Shown here: piece by piece, positions 9,324-17,635 of the stretch
How the letters are laid out: each line of letters opens with the position of its first letter
Numbering within the stretch: the first letter of the stretch is position 1
Origin: Treponema sp. OMZ 787
GTDB lineage: Bacteria; Spirochaetota; Spirochaetia; Treponematales; Treponemataceae
DNA length: 64,000 nucleotides
NCBI RefSeq assembly: GCF_024181225.1
Contig: NZ_CP051198.1
Location: forward strand, 2,480,001 to 2,544,000
Direction: 5' to 3'
Program-made: the position numbers and the translations under genes
Notes under the pieces: model-generated
Seen by the model: the letters and a program-made list of their open reading frames with translations, nothing else
What the model was told of the DNA's origin: nothing
Databases searched by the model: none

Positions 9324-9378
9324 GGTGGAGATCACTCAAATAAAAAGTTACAGAAAAACTTTCCGTAGGCTAGCAGCC

Positions 9379-9771
9379 TCATCGGCTTTTCTTTTTGATT
9401 ACTTTTTTTACCCTTGAGTTTTCTCCGTCTTTTTTCTCGGTACTTCGGCTTCGCGGAACACGGGGTTTTACAGGCTTATCGCTTTTTTCGGCGGGCTTTT
9501 TTGCATCAATAGTCTTTTTTACCTTAGACTTTGCTTTTTCTTTTCTGTTTTTTTCGATAAATTCTATGCACTTATCCAACCCCTGTAAAAAAGAACGCAT
9601 TTCATCTTCAAAAACTACAACGGCATGGCGGTCAAAACCTAGGCCCTCAGAAGCCTTGCTTTCAACAACCTGTAAAAAAACATCGCCCTTTGTATTTTCT
9701 TTAACATTAAAAAAATAGGTACGGTTTTCTGCCGACACCTGAGTAGTAAAAAGTTCACCTCTAATTCCCAT
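9379..9771 (-). CDS. Pur-domain (PUR-alpha-like, DUF3276) nucleic acid binding protein
   Basis: 130 residues. The first ~65 (MGIRGELFTTQVSAENRTYF, then a VFLQVVESK strand and a VFEDEMRSFLQGLDKCIEFI helix) match the single-PUR-repeat proteins of spirochaetes, whose Borrelia member (BpuR) has a Pur-alpha fold and binds DNA and RNA. From about residue 78 the protein is a Lys/Arg-rich, Pro/Ser-containing tail with no predicted fold, likely adding nonspecific nucleic acid affinity. ATG at 9771 follows GGAG. Regulatory role is inferred from the family. Confidence 0.82.
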   Translation of the reverse strand: MGIRGELFTTQVSAENRTYFFNVKENTKGDVFLQVVESKASEGLGFDRHAVVVFEDEMRSFLQGLDKCIEFIEKNRKEKAKSKVKKTIDAKKPAEKSDKPVKPRVPRSRSTEKKDGENSRVKKVIKKKSR

Positions 9772-9807
9772 AACAAATCTCCAATAAAATAAAAAATTCT
9801 TTTTAAG

Positions 9808-11661
9808 CTATGCACCCAAATCGGCACGCCTTACCATTTCGCCCTGCCATTCAACCAGATATTTTTCGTCTTCGGGGGAAGGACCCTTTATATCCGCCAT
9901 TATTCTGAATATAGGCTCCGTCCCCGAACCGCGCATCCAGATAAATCCTATAGGCTCATCTTTCGAGTTGTAAAACTGAATTTTAAGACCGCCCCTGCCC
10001 GATGCGGAAAAATCTTTTAAGTCTTGAGTCTGCTTTGTTCCGTTATTAGAAAAACTGCGGTAGCTTACAATTCCGAATTTTTCTTTAAGCTCTTCTTTCT
10101 TTTTATTCCATTCTTCTTCAAATATTTTCTGATACCGGCCCTTTAGAACGGCATGATCCTCGGTATGTATTTTTAAAATAGCCCTTTCTTCCCCGGTAGG
10201 AGTTGTCGTATATTGAGGCAAGGTTTTTAAAATATCGGCCAAGGTAAAGTCGGGCTTGTACTTATCCATTTGTTTTGATTTTTCACACCAAATATGAAAA
10301 AGCCCTTTTTTCATAAGTTCAGTTTTTATTAAAAGAAGTTTTAAAATTGCGAAAATGGTATTTATAGGATCCCGTACCTTTGCAGGGTGAGTTATGTTTC
10401 CTCCGTTTGAGCCTTCTCCCAAGATTCGGACATTATATTTTTTTTCACGCAATTCTGCAGCCAAGTTTACCACATTTGCCTCACCTACCTCTGCTCTAAA
10501 AACCTCGGCACCGAAACAAGCGGCAGCTTCTTCGACACGCAATGAGGTCGGCCCATTGACCGCAACAGCCTGCTTTTTATTTCCTCTTTTAGAATAAAAA
10601 GAATCTGCCAATTCTGCAATTACCGAAAGAGTAAAAACTTCTTGAGCTTCAAGCGGGATTGCCTTGTTAAGCTCTTCATTCCAATATATAATATTTCCTC
10701 TGTCGCCGTCGCAATCAGGCATATAACCCAAAAAGCTGTTTTTATATAGAGGGCTTGAATCAGGATCGAAATGGAGGTAGTCCATTTTTTTTGCACAAAA
10801 GCCTAGGTTAGCACCTTCAGGCAAGATGCCGTGCAAAATATTTCCCGGTTCTTCGTTCACTCCTATTAATTCGAATTCGCTGTCTTTAAAAAAATGTCTA
10901 TCAATGGAGGCGGCTCTTGCACTTCCGTTAAAGTCGGCAACTATTGAAAGCGGATGGCCTTCTTTTTTTGCGGCAATAACGGCTTTTCGCAGCTTATCAA
11001 AAAATTTATCTTGTACTTTTGGATCAGACGAATTTGTAATTACAGCCTTCGAATAATTATAATAAGCATCCAAGGCTTCTTTTTTTACATAGACAGTCTG
11101 CATCCTTATATCTTGTAATTTTTTCAAATTATAATCATGAAGAAATTTTAAAGCTGCATCTTCGGCATTATCGGCATTAAGCCTTTCTTTAAACATTTTA
11201 ATTAAGGTCTTAGCTTGTTCCCCGTCAAGGACTCCGCCTGAGTCCACCCCGAATTTAAGACCGTTATGCCCGATTGGGTTGTGGCTTGCAGAAATATAAG
11301 CAAAGGCAGCACCGATAGTTTTTGAATAAGCCATTATTTCGGGAGCTGCCGTGCAGCCCACAACTTTTAAATTATAAGAAGTCAAAATAAGAGTTTTAAT
11401 AAACACATCTTCGATGGCTGCACCTGTAGGACGGCTATCCCTGCCTATTACTATAGTTTTTATTTTAGGAAAATTTAATCTTAAAAATTCTGCAAAGGCC
11501 ATGGCTGCGTGGCATAGTATTATTGAGTCTGCATATTTTATTCCGGTTGTTCTATCTTCTTCTTTGCCTGACTCGGCAAAAACCTTCCTCCAACCTGAAG
11601 CAGATAATATCATTTTTGATAGTTCATTATTTATACTTATACTGTCTTTTGTATCTCTCAA
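9808..11661 (-). CDS. alpha-D-phosphohexomutase (phosphoglucomutase/phosphomannomutase)
   Basis: 617 residues. All four active-site motifs are visible: phosphoserine loop YISASHNPIGHNG (Ser126 the likely phosphorylated residue), metal loop PDCDGDRGN, sugar-specificity loop GEGSNGG, and phosphate-binding RGSGTEPIFR. It interconverts hexose 1- and 6-phosphates. The chain is longer than the usual ~550, with an extra segment near the middle. The start is TTG at 11661, with AGAGGT about eight bases before it; no in-frame ATG gives a full N-terminus. Exact sugar cannot be read from sequence. Confidence 0.88.
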   Translation of the reverse strand: MRDTKDSISINNELSKMILSASGWRKVFAESGKEEDRTTGIKYADSIILCHAAMAFAEFLRLNFPKIKTIVIGRDSRPTGAAIEDVFIKTLILTSYNLKVVGCTAAPEIMAYSKTIGAAFAYISASHNPIGHNGLKFGVDSGGVLDGEQAKTLIKMFKERLNADNAEDAALKFLHDYNLKKLQDIRMQTVYVKKEALDAYYNYSKAVITNSSDPKVQDKFFDKLRKAVIAAKKEGHPLSIVADFNGSARAASIDRHFFKDSEFELIGVNEEPGNILHGILPEGANLGFCAKKMDYLHFDPDSSPLYKNSFLGYMPDCDGDRGNIIYWNEELNKAIPLEAQEVFTLSVIAELADSFYSKRGNKKQAVAVNGPTSLRVEEAAACFGAEVFRAEVGEANVVNLAAELREKKYNVRILGEGSNGGNITHPAKVRDPINTIFAILKLLLIKTELMKKGLFHIWCEKSKQMDKYKPDFTLADILKTLPQYTTTPTGEERAILKIHTEDHAVLKGRYQKIFEEEWNKKKEELKEKFGIVSYRSFSNNGTKQTQDLKDFSASGRGGLKIQFYNSKDEPIGFIWMRGSGTEPIFRIMADIKGPSPEDEKYLVEWQGEMVRRADLGA

Positions 11662-11695
11662 TTAACAATACCTCTTGTTTTACCTTAAGAATTTT

Positions 11696-12379
11696 TTAAG
11701 TTATTTTTTCTCTTAATACTATTGTATCAACCTCTTCGATTGCTTGAAAGTCTTTGGTCATCTTAGAAAGATCCATTTTTTTAGGAACATTTATAAAAAG
11801 AACAACCTTAGAATGTTCTTTGGATGACTTTGATGATCGGACATTTGTAGATACAATGGATGCGGAATATTCAGATAAAACATTGATTATCGCCGTCATT
11901 GGAGGAATGTTTCCGTGAAAATACACTTCTAAAAATTTATTTTGCCTTACAGGAAAAATTTTAAGTTCAAGCCTGTTTACAAGGGATAGGGTAAGCAAGG
12001 AAATAACAGTCATAACGATTCCGGCAGTATATAAGCCGCTTCCTATGGCCAAGCCTATTCCGGCAATTACCCATATCGAGGCAGCAGTTGTTAGCCCCTT
12101 TACATTGGCACCTATCTTTAGGATGGCCCCTGCACCCAAAAAGCCCATGCCTGAAACAACCTGAGCCGCGACTCTTGCCGTGTCTCCCTTACCGCTGACT
12201 TGCGGCAGCCAGATGGATATGATCATCATACCGCAGGCCCCTACGCATATCAAAATATGAGTACGTAAACCGGCAACCTGCCTCTTGCCCGAACGCTCCA
12301 TACCTATACAACAACCGGCTAAAAAGCTTAAAAGCAAACGGATAATAATGATTTTGTCTGTTAAAGCTCCGGTATCCAT
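11696..12379 (-). CDS. MgtC/SapB-family membrane protein
   Basis: 227 residues. The N-terminal ~145 residues hold four to five membrane segments with the family signature LLSFLAGCCIGMERSGKRQVAGLRTH (written here only as start LLSFLAGCCIGMER) and GMGFLGAGAILK. The C-terminal ~80 residues form an ACT-like soluble domain. MgtC proteins help bacteria cope with low Mg2+ or inhibit the F-type ATPase in pathogens; they are not proven transporters. ATG at 12379 follows AAGGAT. Next upstream on the same strand is tRNA-Leu. Confidence 0.85.
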   Translation of the reverse strand: MDTGALTDKIIIIRLLLSFLAGCCIGMERSGKRQVAGLRTHILICVGACGMMIISIWLPQVSGKGDTARVAAQVVSGMGFLGAGAILKIGANVKGLTTAASIWVIAGIGLAIGSGLYTAGIVMTVISLLTLSLVNRLELKIFPVRQNKFLEVYFHGNIPPMTAIINVLSEYSASIVSTNVRSSKSSKEHSKVVLFINVPKKMDLSKMTKDFQAIEEVDTIVLREKIT

Positions 12380-12418
12380 AAAAAATCCTTATGACGGTCA
12401 TTGTAGGTTTTGAAGTTT

Positions 12419-12500
12419 TGCCCTGAGGGGGACTTGAACCCCCATGCCGTGAAGCACTAGTACCTGAAACTAGCGTGTCTACCAATTCCACCATCGGGGC
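12419..12500 (-). tRNA. tRNA-Leu (anticodon CAG)
   Basis: 82 nt, no encoded CCA. Acceptor strand GCCCCGA pairs with TCAGGGC, the D arm contains GGTAGACAC, the anticodon stem CTAGT/ACTAG closes a seven-base loop TTCAGGT giving anticodon CAG, a class II variable arm of about 13 nt follows, and the T arm is GGGGG-TTCAAGT-CCCCC. Discriminator A73. One acceptor position (C5-A68) is mispaired. It reads CUG codons. Confidence 0.93.
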
Positions 12501-12539
12501 AAACAACAGTTTATTATAGCATAAAAAGGAGGGAGTGTC

Positions 12540-12911
12540 AATTATGCGGAAAATTGTGTCATACTATCAGACACAATAGGTAAAATTATCTATATTTCTG
12601 TTCAGCATAATATTAAAACCTATGAACAGGCAAAGTCAGTAAGGTTTGATGTTTTGGTGCAGGCAGAAAACGGTAAATTTTATGATGTGGAAATGCTGGT
12701 AGGCAATGAAAGGAATATACCAAAAAGAATGAGGTTTTATCAAGCTGCTATTGATATTTCTTTTTTGGATAAGGGGAATTCTTATAACGCTTTAAACGAC
12801 AGCTTTATAATTTTTATCTGCACCTTTGATGCCATAGGTAAAAATATACCTGTTTATATCTTTAATTAAGAAGATAATAGGTCTTTCAGAATCCGAAATC
12901 GAAAAACTATA
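12540..12911 (+). pseudogene. decayed Rpn-family PD-(D/E)XK nuclease/transposase gene
   Basis: A remnant between tRNA-Leu and tyrS. Reading from about 12560 in one frame gives LSDTIGKIIYISVQHNIK, KSVRFDVLVQAENGKFYDVEM, then NIPKRMRFYQAAIDISFLDKG and SFIIFICTFDAIG, the conserved core of Rpn/PD-(D/E)XK 'transposase' proteins, with a stop at 12867-12869. Directly after the stop the same frame reads KKIIGLSESEIEKL and a second stop at 12909-12911, the usual C-terminal tail of the family. The N-terminal ~60 residues and the middle (~130 residues) are missing. A GTG at 12649 or ATG inside gives only ~70 residues, so a functional protein is unlikely. This explains the otherwise gene-free 12501-12926. 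Confidence 0.8.
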
Positions 12912-12926
12912 ATTTTAATAAGTTAG

Positions 12927-12955
12927 TTGACCCAAGCTGAAAATTATTGTATAGT
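12927..12955 (+). promoter_or_regulatory. tyrS promoter, predicts leaderless mRNA
   Basis: TTGACC (12927-12932), 17-bp spacer, TATAGT (12950-12955), then six bases to the ATG at 12962. Transcription should begin at or next to the A of ATG. There is no Shine-Dalgarno. The upstream TTG at 12947 cannot be the start because it lies before the -10 box. Confidence 0.65.
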
Positions 12956-12961
12956 CAAAAC

Positions 12962-14182
12962 ATGAACAAAGCATTAAAAAGATTACAAGAGAGGGGCTTT
13001 TTTCAGCAATGTACCGACTTGCAAGCCCTATCAGACAGGATGGATAAGGGGCCGATCAGCTTTTACATAGGGGCAGATCCCACCGGGCCCAGCTTACATA
13101 TAGGACACATGGTTCCGATGTTTGCCTTAAAGCATTTATGCCGCGAAGGTCATAAGGGTATTGTTTTGGTTGGGGGAGGCACAGCCCGCATAGGCGATCC
13201 TTCAGGCAAGACCGAAATGCGTAAAATGCTTTCATACGATGAACTCGATAAAAACGCAATTTTGATTCAACGCCAGCTTGAAAAATTTTTAGCCGAAGAC
13301 TCGGCTCAAGTCCGGTTTGCTAATAATAGGGATTGGATCGCAGACTTAAATTATATCGATTTTTTACGCGATATAGGCTCTCATTTTTCGGTAAACAGAA
13401 TGCTCAGCTTTGAAGCATACAAAAAAAGAATGGAAACAGGCCTTTCCTTTTTGGAATTTAACTATCAGCTCTTACAAAGCTACGACTTTTTAATGCTTAA
13501 TCAAAACTACAATGTGGAATTACAAATAGGAGGGGATGATCAATGGGGCAATATGGTTGCAGGAAGCGACCTTATCCGCAGAAAATCATCAAAAGAGGTC
13601 TTTGCCCTAACCTTCCCCCTCATTACAAGAGCCGACGGCCAAAAAATGGGAAAGAGTGAAAAAGGAGCCCTCTTCTTGGATCCGGACATGGTTTCTCCCT
13701 ACGATTTCTTCCAATACTGGAGGAATGTAGCCGATGCCGATGTCGAAAGATTTATGCTTCTTTTTACATTCTTATCTATAGAAGAAATAAAGACTATCTG
13801 TGCAGGAGACATAAACAAGGCTAAGGAAAGATTAGCCTTCGAAAACACCGCTATCATTCACGGTAAGGAAGAAGCGGAAAAAGCCTTGGCAGGAGCAAGG
13901 GCAGCCTTTTCAGGCGGCGGAAATAAGGAAGCCATGCCCACGGCAAATTTCACTCTTGCAAAATTAAACGAAGGAATCGGAGTGCTTGACCTCTTTGCCG
14001 AAGCAGGACTTGCCTCAACCAAGAGCGAGGCCCGCCGACTTGTCGAGCAGGGAGGCGCCTTTATAAACGAAGAAAAAATCTCTGACATCAAGGCCGTAAT
14101 CGGAAAAGACAAACTCGACAAAGACAACGAGATGATTCTGCGTGCCGGTAAAAAACGCTTTATGAGGATAATCTTCAGCTAA
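12962..14182 (+). CDS. tyrS: tyrosyl-tRNA synthetase
   Basis: 406 residues. Class I motifs: HIGH within SLHIGHMVPM, the tyrosine-binding FLEFNYQLLQSYDFL and IGGDDQWGN, and KMSKS as KMGKSEKG. A C-terminal S4 domain (GLASTKSEARRLVEQGGAFIN) binds the long variable arm of tRNA-Tyr. It charges tRNA-Tyr with tyrosine in the cytoplasm. Start taken at ATG 12962 rather than the in-frame TTG at 12947, because the latter precedes the promoter's -10 box. No T-box or other leader regulation is possible if the mRNA is leaderless as predicted. Confidence 0.96.
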   Translation: MNKALKRLQERGFFQQCTDLQALSDRMDKGPISFYIGADPTGPSLHIGHMVPMFALKHLCREGHKGIVLVGGGTARIGDPSGKTEMRKMLSYDELDKNAILIQRQLEKFLAEDSAQVRFANNRDWIADLNYIDFLRDIGSHFSVNRMLSFEAYKKRMETGLSFLEFNYQLLQSYDFLMLNQNYNVELQIGGDDQWGNMVAGSDLIRRKSSKEVFALTFPLITRADGQKMGKSEKGALFLDPDMVSPYDFFQYWRNVADADVERFMLLFTFLSIEEIKTICAGDINKAKERLAFENTAIIHGKEEAEKALAGARAAFSGGGNKEAMPTANFTLAKLNEGIGVLDLFAEAGLASTKSEARRLVEQGGAFINEEKISDIKAVIGKDKLDKDNEMILRAGKKRFMRIIFS

Positions 14183-14213
14183 AGCAAAAGTAAGAGTCTT
14201 AAAAGAAGGCTCA

Positions 14214-14966
14214 TCAAAAATAATCTCTCAGCGAATCTATTTCTTCGGTAGAAAGCTCGCGGTATTCCCCGCCTTTTAGGCTTTCGTCCAAAATGATTGA
14301 GCCGACTGCAATGCGGCGTAGGTAACAAAGTTCGTTGCCTACGCTCAAGCACATTTTTTTTACCTGATGAAATTTCCCCTCGGTTATATGCATTAAAAAA
14401 CCGCTTCTACCGGAACCTGTTTTGTTTTCACATTGTTCGAATTTTGCGGGAAGGCAATTATAGCCGTTTTTTAGAACAATTCCTTTTTCAAATTCTTCGC
14501 AGTAATTTTTAAATTCTTCTTCGGAGGGTTCTCGGGTCAGCTCCAAATAATAGGTCTTGACCGTTCCCGACTTAGGGGAGGTAATCTTATGGGTAATTTC
14601 ACCGTCATCGGTGATAATCAAAAGGCCTTCGGTATCTATATCAAGCCGCCCAATGGGGAAAAGCTTCATCTTGTCAAAGGGAGCTTTTATATAATCCATT
14701 ACGGTCTTATGCACGGGATCGCTTGTCGAGGTTACGCAGCCTTGCGGTTTATTAAGCATAAGATAAACATTTGTTCTAAGCACAAGAGGTTCACCGTCTA
14801 TGGTAATTTTATTTAGATCGGTGTCTAAAATAAAAGAAGGAGAAACAATACGAACCCCGTCTACACAGCAGTTTTTTTTGCGTATTATTTTTTTTACATC
14901 GTTTCTGGAGCCGAGGCCGCTCAAGGCCAATATTCTGTCTAAACGGGTTTTCACTACTTTTCTCAA
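14214..14966 (-). CDS. RsuA/RluF-family pseudouridine synthase
   Basis: 250 residues. N-terminal S4 domain (RLDRILALSGLGSRNDVKK), then LMLNKPQGCVTSTSD and the catalytic-Asp motif PIGRLDIDTEGLLIITDDGE. The C-terminal EGKFHQVKKMC is characteristic of the RsuA branch, which modifies U516 of 16S rRNA in E. coli. It is a second member of the family besides the gene at 2107-2808. Start uncertain: TTG at 14966 sits only two to three bases after AAGGAG, and a GTG at 14954 is about 14 bases after it. It ends a long minus-strand run beginning at rplM. Confidence 0.87.
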   Translation of the reverse strand: MRKVVKTRLDRILALSGLGSRNDVKKIIRKKNCCVDGVRIVSPSFILDTDLNKITIDGEPLVLRTNVYLMLNKPQGCVTSTSDPVHKTVMDYIKAPFDKMKLFPIGRLDIDTEGLLIITDDGEITHKITSPKSGTVKTYYLELTREPSEEEFKNYCEEFEKGIVLKNGYNCLPAKFEQCENKTGSGRSGFLMHITEGKFHQVKKMCLSVGNELCYLRRIAVGSIILDESLKGGEYRELSTEEIDSLRDYF

Positions 14967-14972
14967 AGCTCC

Positions 14973-15833
14973 TTATTTTAAAATCGAATCGATAAAATTT
15001 TTTATGCCGTTTTCCTTATCCCTAAGAAGGGCGGTAATGCAGGGGCGGCCTATTAAAACCTCTTCAATCCCTAAAGATGAGGCCGCTATAAAATCTTCTT
15101 TCTTGCGTAAGCCGCCGTCCGCCCAAACCTCGCCTGTATATTTTTTTATTTCCTTTAAATGCTTACCGGCAAAGGCTGCAACGCTTCCCCTATCCGTTTC
15201 AATACGCCCTCCGTGATTTGAAATTATAGCAATGTCGGGCTTTAGCTCTTTTATGACTTCAATATCATACGAGGTAAACACACCCTTAACGGCAAAGGGG
15301 AGCTTGGCATATTTTTTTAAGGCAGCCAAGTCCCTTGCAGTCTTTTTTTCAAGATGAACAAGGTTTCTCATAGTTACTATGTTATAAGCATCCGTATCTA
15401 CCCCGATAATTTCAGCAACATCCTTTGCGGCTTCAATCCTTTCAAAAAGCTTCATCTGGGGATAGGGTTTTAAAAAGACAGCAGCTTTTTTTTTCTCATA
15501 TCTTAAGGCCTCAATTCCCGAAAAAAGTTTTAAGTCGGGATAACCGTCCCCTATACTCAAAGCCAAACCGGCCTTAACCGAGGCCCTTATAATGTCAAAG
15601 TAAAATTGCCTTTCATCCTCGTACCCGATATTTTCTACAGCTCCCGTAATCGGAGCCAGGCGGAGCCTCGGCGGAGGATGGGATTGAGAGGTATAATAGT
15701 TTTTCCAATCGGCACAGTTTAAAATAAAATTAGAGCTTTCAAAGACTCCGCCCATTCCCGGAAGCTCCCCTATGCAGGCTTTGCCGTCACAGATCTTGCA
15801 TAATCGGCACTTATATTTTTTGTTTATACTCAT
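14973..15833 (-). CDS. FMN-dependent alpha-hydroxy-acid oxidising protein with N-terminal Cys cluster
   Basis: 286 residues, shorter than the usual ~350. The family signature ISNHGGR with AIISNHGGRIETDRGSVA, the preceding PFAVKGVFT Lys strand, and the phosphate-binding end LGIEEVLIGRPCITAL show an FMN-bound TIM barrel of the glycolate/lactate oxidase type. These enzymes oxidise 2-hydroxy acids to 2-keto acids. Odd: the N-terminus carries Cys9, Cys12, Cys15 and Cys20 (CX2CX2CX4C), which could hold Zn or an Fe-S centre that hands electrons on instead of to oxygen, sensible in an anaerobe. Substrate unknown. Six bases separate it from the pseudouridine synthase. Confidence 0.75.
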   Translation of the reverse strand: MSINKKYKCRLCKICDGKACIGELPGMGGVFESSNFILNCADWKNYYTSQSHPPPRLRLAPITGAVENIGYEDERQFYFDIIRASVKAGLALSIGDGYPDLKLFSGIEALRYEKKKAAVFLKPYPQMKLFERIEAAKDVAEIIGVDTDAYNIVTMRNLVHLEKKTARDLAALKKYAKLPFAVKGVFTSYDIEVIKELKPDIAIISNHGGRIETDRGSVAAFAGKHLKEIKKYTGEVWADGGLRKKEDFIAASSLGIEEVLIGRPCITALLRDKENGIKNFIDSILK

Positions 15834-15842
15834 TTTATTTTC

Positions 15843-16415
15843 TCATTTTACTTTTGCAGATAGTACCAAAAGTTTTTCTTTAATATAAATTTCGGCTTGT
15901 ACTTTTTTTGCATTGCCTGATTCGTGTTGAGCAGAAAACCTCAGCTCGCCTCCGGTATAAATTCCTGTTTGCAAAGAAGACGATAATTTACTTCCTTCAT
16001 CATCCAAAAAGATAAAATTTATTCTTACCAAGGATCCCTCTTTTTCAGAATCATCTTTTAAGTTTTCTAAAAATTTAGGATTTTCCTTCAAAAGCAAATT
16101 TGCCAAAACCCTGTCTTGATAAATAATAGATTTTAACTCCGTTTTTATTCCGTAAACCTTGCCCTTGTTTTTATCGGAAAGGGTAACAAAGAAAAAGATG
16201 TTGACTCCCACCAAAACTAAAATTGCAAAAAAAATAGAACGCAGCCCGGGATTTTCGGTAACGCTTTTTATAAAACTTCTTCTCCTGATAAAATCCGGAT
16301 CATGTAATTGCCTTACCTTTTCGGAAGCATTTTTAATTCTATCTTCTCTATTGTATCGTGTAAAAACTTCGCGTGAAGAATAATCCCTTGTTTCAAATAT
16401 TTCATTATCACTCAT
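15843..16415 (-). CDS. single-pass membrane protein, unknown function
   Basis: 190 residues: a charged cytoplasmic N-terminus of ~75 residues, one membrane segment (SIFFAILVLVGVNIFFFVT, ~residues 79-97), and a ~90-residue outer domain with beta-strand-like alternation and no recognised motif. Its ATG overlaps the stop of the upstream lipoprotein gene by one base, so they are co-translated; both products face the periplasm and may act together. Confidence 0.65.
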   Translation of the reverse strand: MSDNEIFETRDYSSREVFTRYNREDRIKNASEKVRQLHDPDFIRRRSFIKSVTENPGLRSIFFAILVLVGVNIFFFVTLSDKNKGKVYGIKTELKSIIYQDRVLANLLLKENPKFLENLKDDSEKEGSLVRINFIFLDDEGSKLSSSLQTGIYTGGELRFSAQHESGNAKKVQAEIYIKEKLLVLSAKVK

Positions 16416-17620
16416 TATTTATCGCCGATAATCTTATCGGCCCTCCACCATACAATTAAGGCCTTATCATCTCTCGCAAGAAGAGCCGAAATAATTCCTT
16501 TGGAAGAAACATGGAAGGTATTATAAAACATTTCCCCGCTTGAAACAATCAAATCTTTTTTATATTTTTTTTGGGATTTTAAATTCATAATTTCAAGAGC
16601 ATAACCTTTACTTGTAGGAGTTAATAAGTAGCACCAATTATTTTCGGTAATGCCTATCAGATCATAAACTTTTTTAAAAGTAATATTTTCATTTCCTGCC
16701 GCCTCGGTTCCCTCATAAGCATCTATATCCGTTTTTTTATCATACTTACCTGTTTTAATATTTAAAAAATACAAACAGCTTTTATCGTAAGTTACTCCAA
16801 GGTTTGCCTTAGTTGCAGCATCCCTTTCTTCAAGATAGTAATCAATCTTTATATATAAATAAAGATCATCAAAATCCGGAATTATCTTATCTATTGAAGA
16901 AAATATTTTATCGGAACCTTCATAGGGATTAGGTATCGCATTAAAAAAGATAGGTATCTTATATAAAAGATCGCCTTTTTTGTTGTACCAATAAATTTTT
17001 AAACTCGTCTGCGTGCGGCAAACAACTATTATATCGTTAAAAGAATTTGTATGAATCCCTTCGATAGAAGGAAACGGAGTTCCTCCGAAACCTTCCTGCC
17101 CCAAATAATCGATAAAGTTTCCGTTTTCGTCAAAGTACAGAATTATATCCCTTAAGGCCAAATTCTCCTCATGATCATACTCGATTCTTTCATCCAAAAC
17201 CGAATCGACTACAAATAAGCCTTTTGATGAATTTACTGTCAAAAGAGCCGGATGATTAAAAGGATATTTTATAGCAGCCCTTGTTGCCGCCTTAACATCC
17301 TGCGGATCCTTTTTCATAAAAGAAGGCTCCATATTTGTATCCGGATTATAAAAAAAGGTAAGCAAATCCCCGAATGAAGAAAGTTTTAAAATTTTTTGTC
17401 CGCCGGAATTTACTATATAGAATATACCTTCTTTCATCAATATCTGAGTATCGGGGCGGGAATATGTGCTGTTCAAATTAAAAAGATTAAGCTCATTTTC
17501 AAAAAGCCCGTAATCCAGACTAAACTTTTCTTCTCTTTCAAGCTCTAAAGGAGTTTCGCGTCTGCATCCGAAGATAAGAACTATAAAAACAGTAAGCAAT
17601 ATTTTTTTTAGATTTTTCAT
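16415..17620 (-). CDS. lipoprotein, probably beta-propeller-like
   Basis: 401 residues. A signal peptide ends in lipobox LIFGC with the acylated Cys19. The mature part has recurring units in which a hydrophobic strand is followed by Gly/Asp-Asn turns (for example GIFYIVNSGGQKILKLSSFG, and IILYFDENGNFIDYLGQEG), which resembles the blades of NHL/6-bladed propeller lipoproteins. No catalytic motif is seen. It sits between an aldolase-like gene (15 bp gap) and a membrane protein (1 bp overlap). Function unknown. Confidence 0.7.
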   Translation of the reverse strand: MKNLKKILLTVFIVLIFGCRRETPLELEREEKFSLDYGLFENELNLFNLNSTYSRPDTQILMKEGIFYIVNSGGQKILKLSSFGDLLTFFYNPDTNMEPSFMKKDPQDVKAATRAAIKYPFNHPALLTVNSSKGLFVVDSVLDERIEYDHEENLALRDIILYFDENGNFIDYLGQEGFGGTPFPSIEGIHTNSFNDIIVVCRTQTSLKIYWYNKKGDLLYKIPIFFNAIPNPYEGSDKIFSSIDKIIPDFDDLYLYIKIDYYLEERDAATKANLGVTYDKSCLYFLNIKTGKYDKKTDIDAYEGTEAAGNENITFKKVYDLIGITENNWCYLLTPTSKGYALEIMNLKSQKKYKKDLIVSSGEMFYNTFHVSSKGIISALLARDDKALIVWWRADKIIGDK

Positions 17621-17635
17621 CTTAAATTTTAACCT

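Noticed and set aside
12189..12506. A 105-codon minus-strand frame covering tRNA-Leu and part of the MgtC-like gene.
   Set aside because: The tRNA and the MgtC family motifs explain the DNA; the translated tRNA gives a common false ORF.
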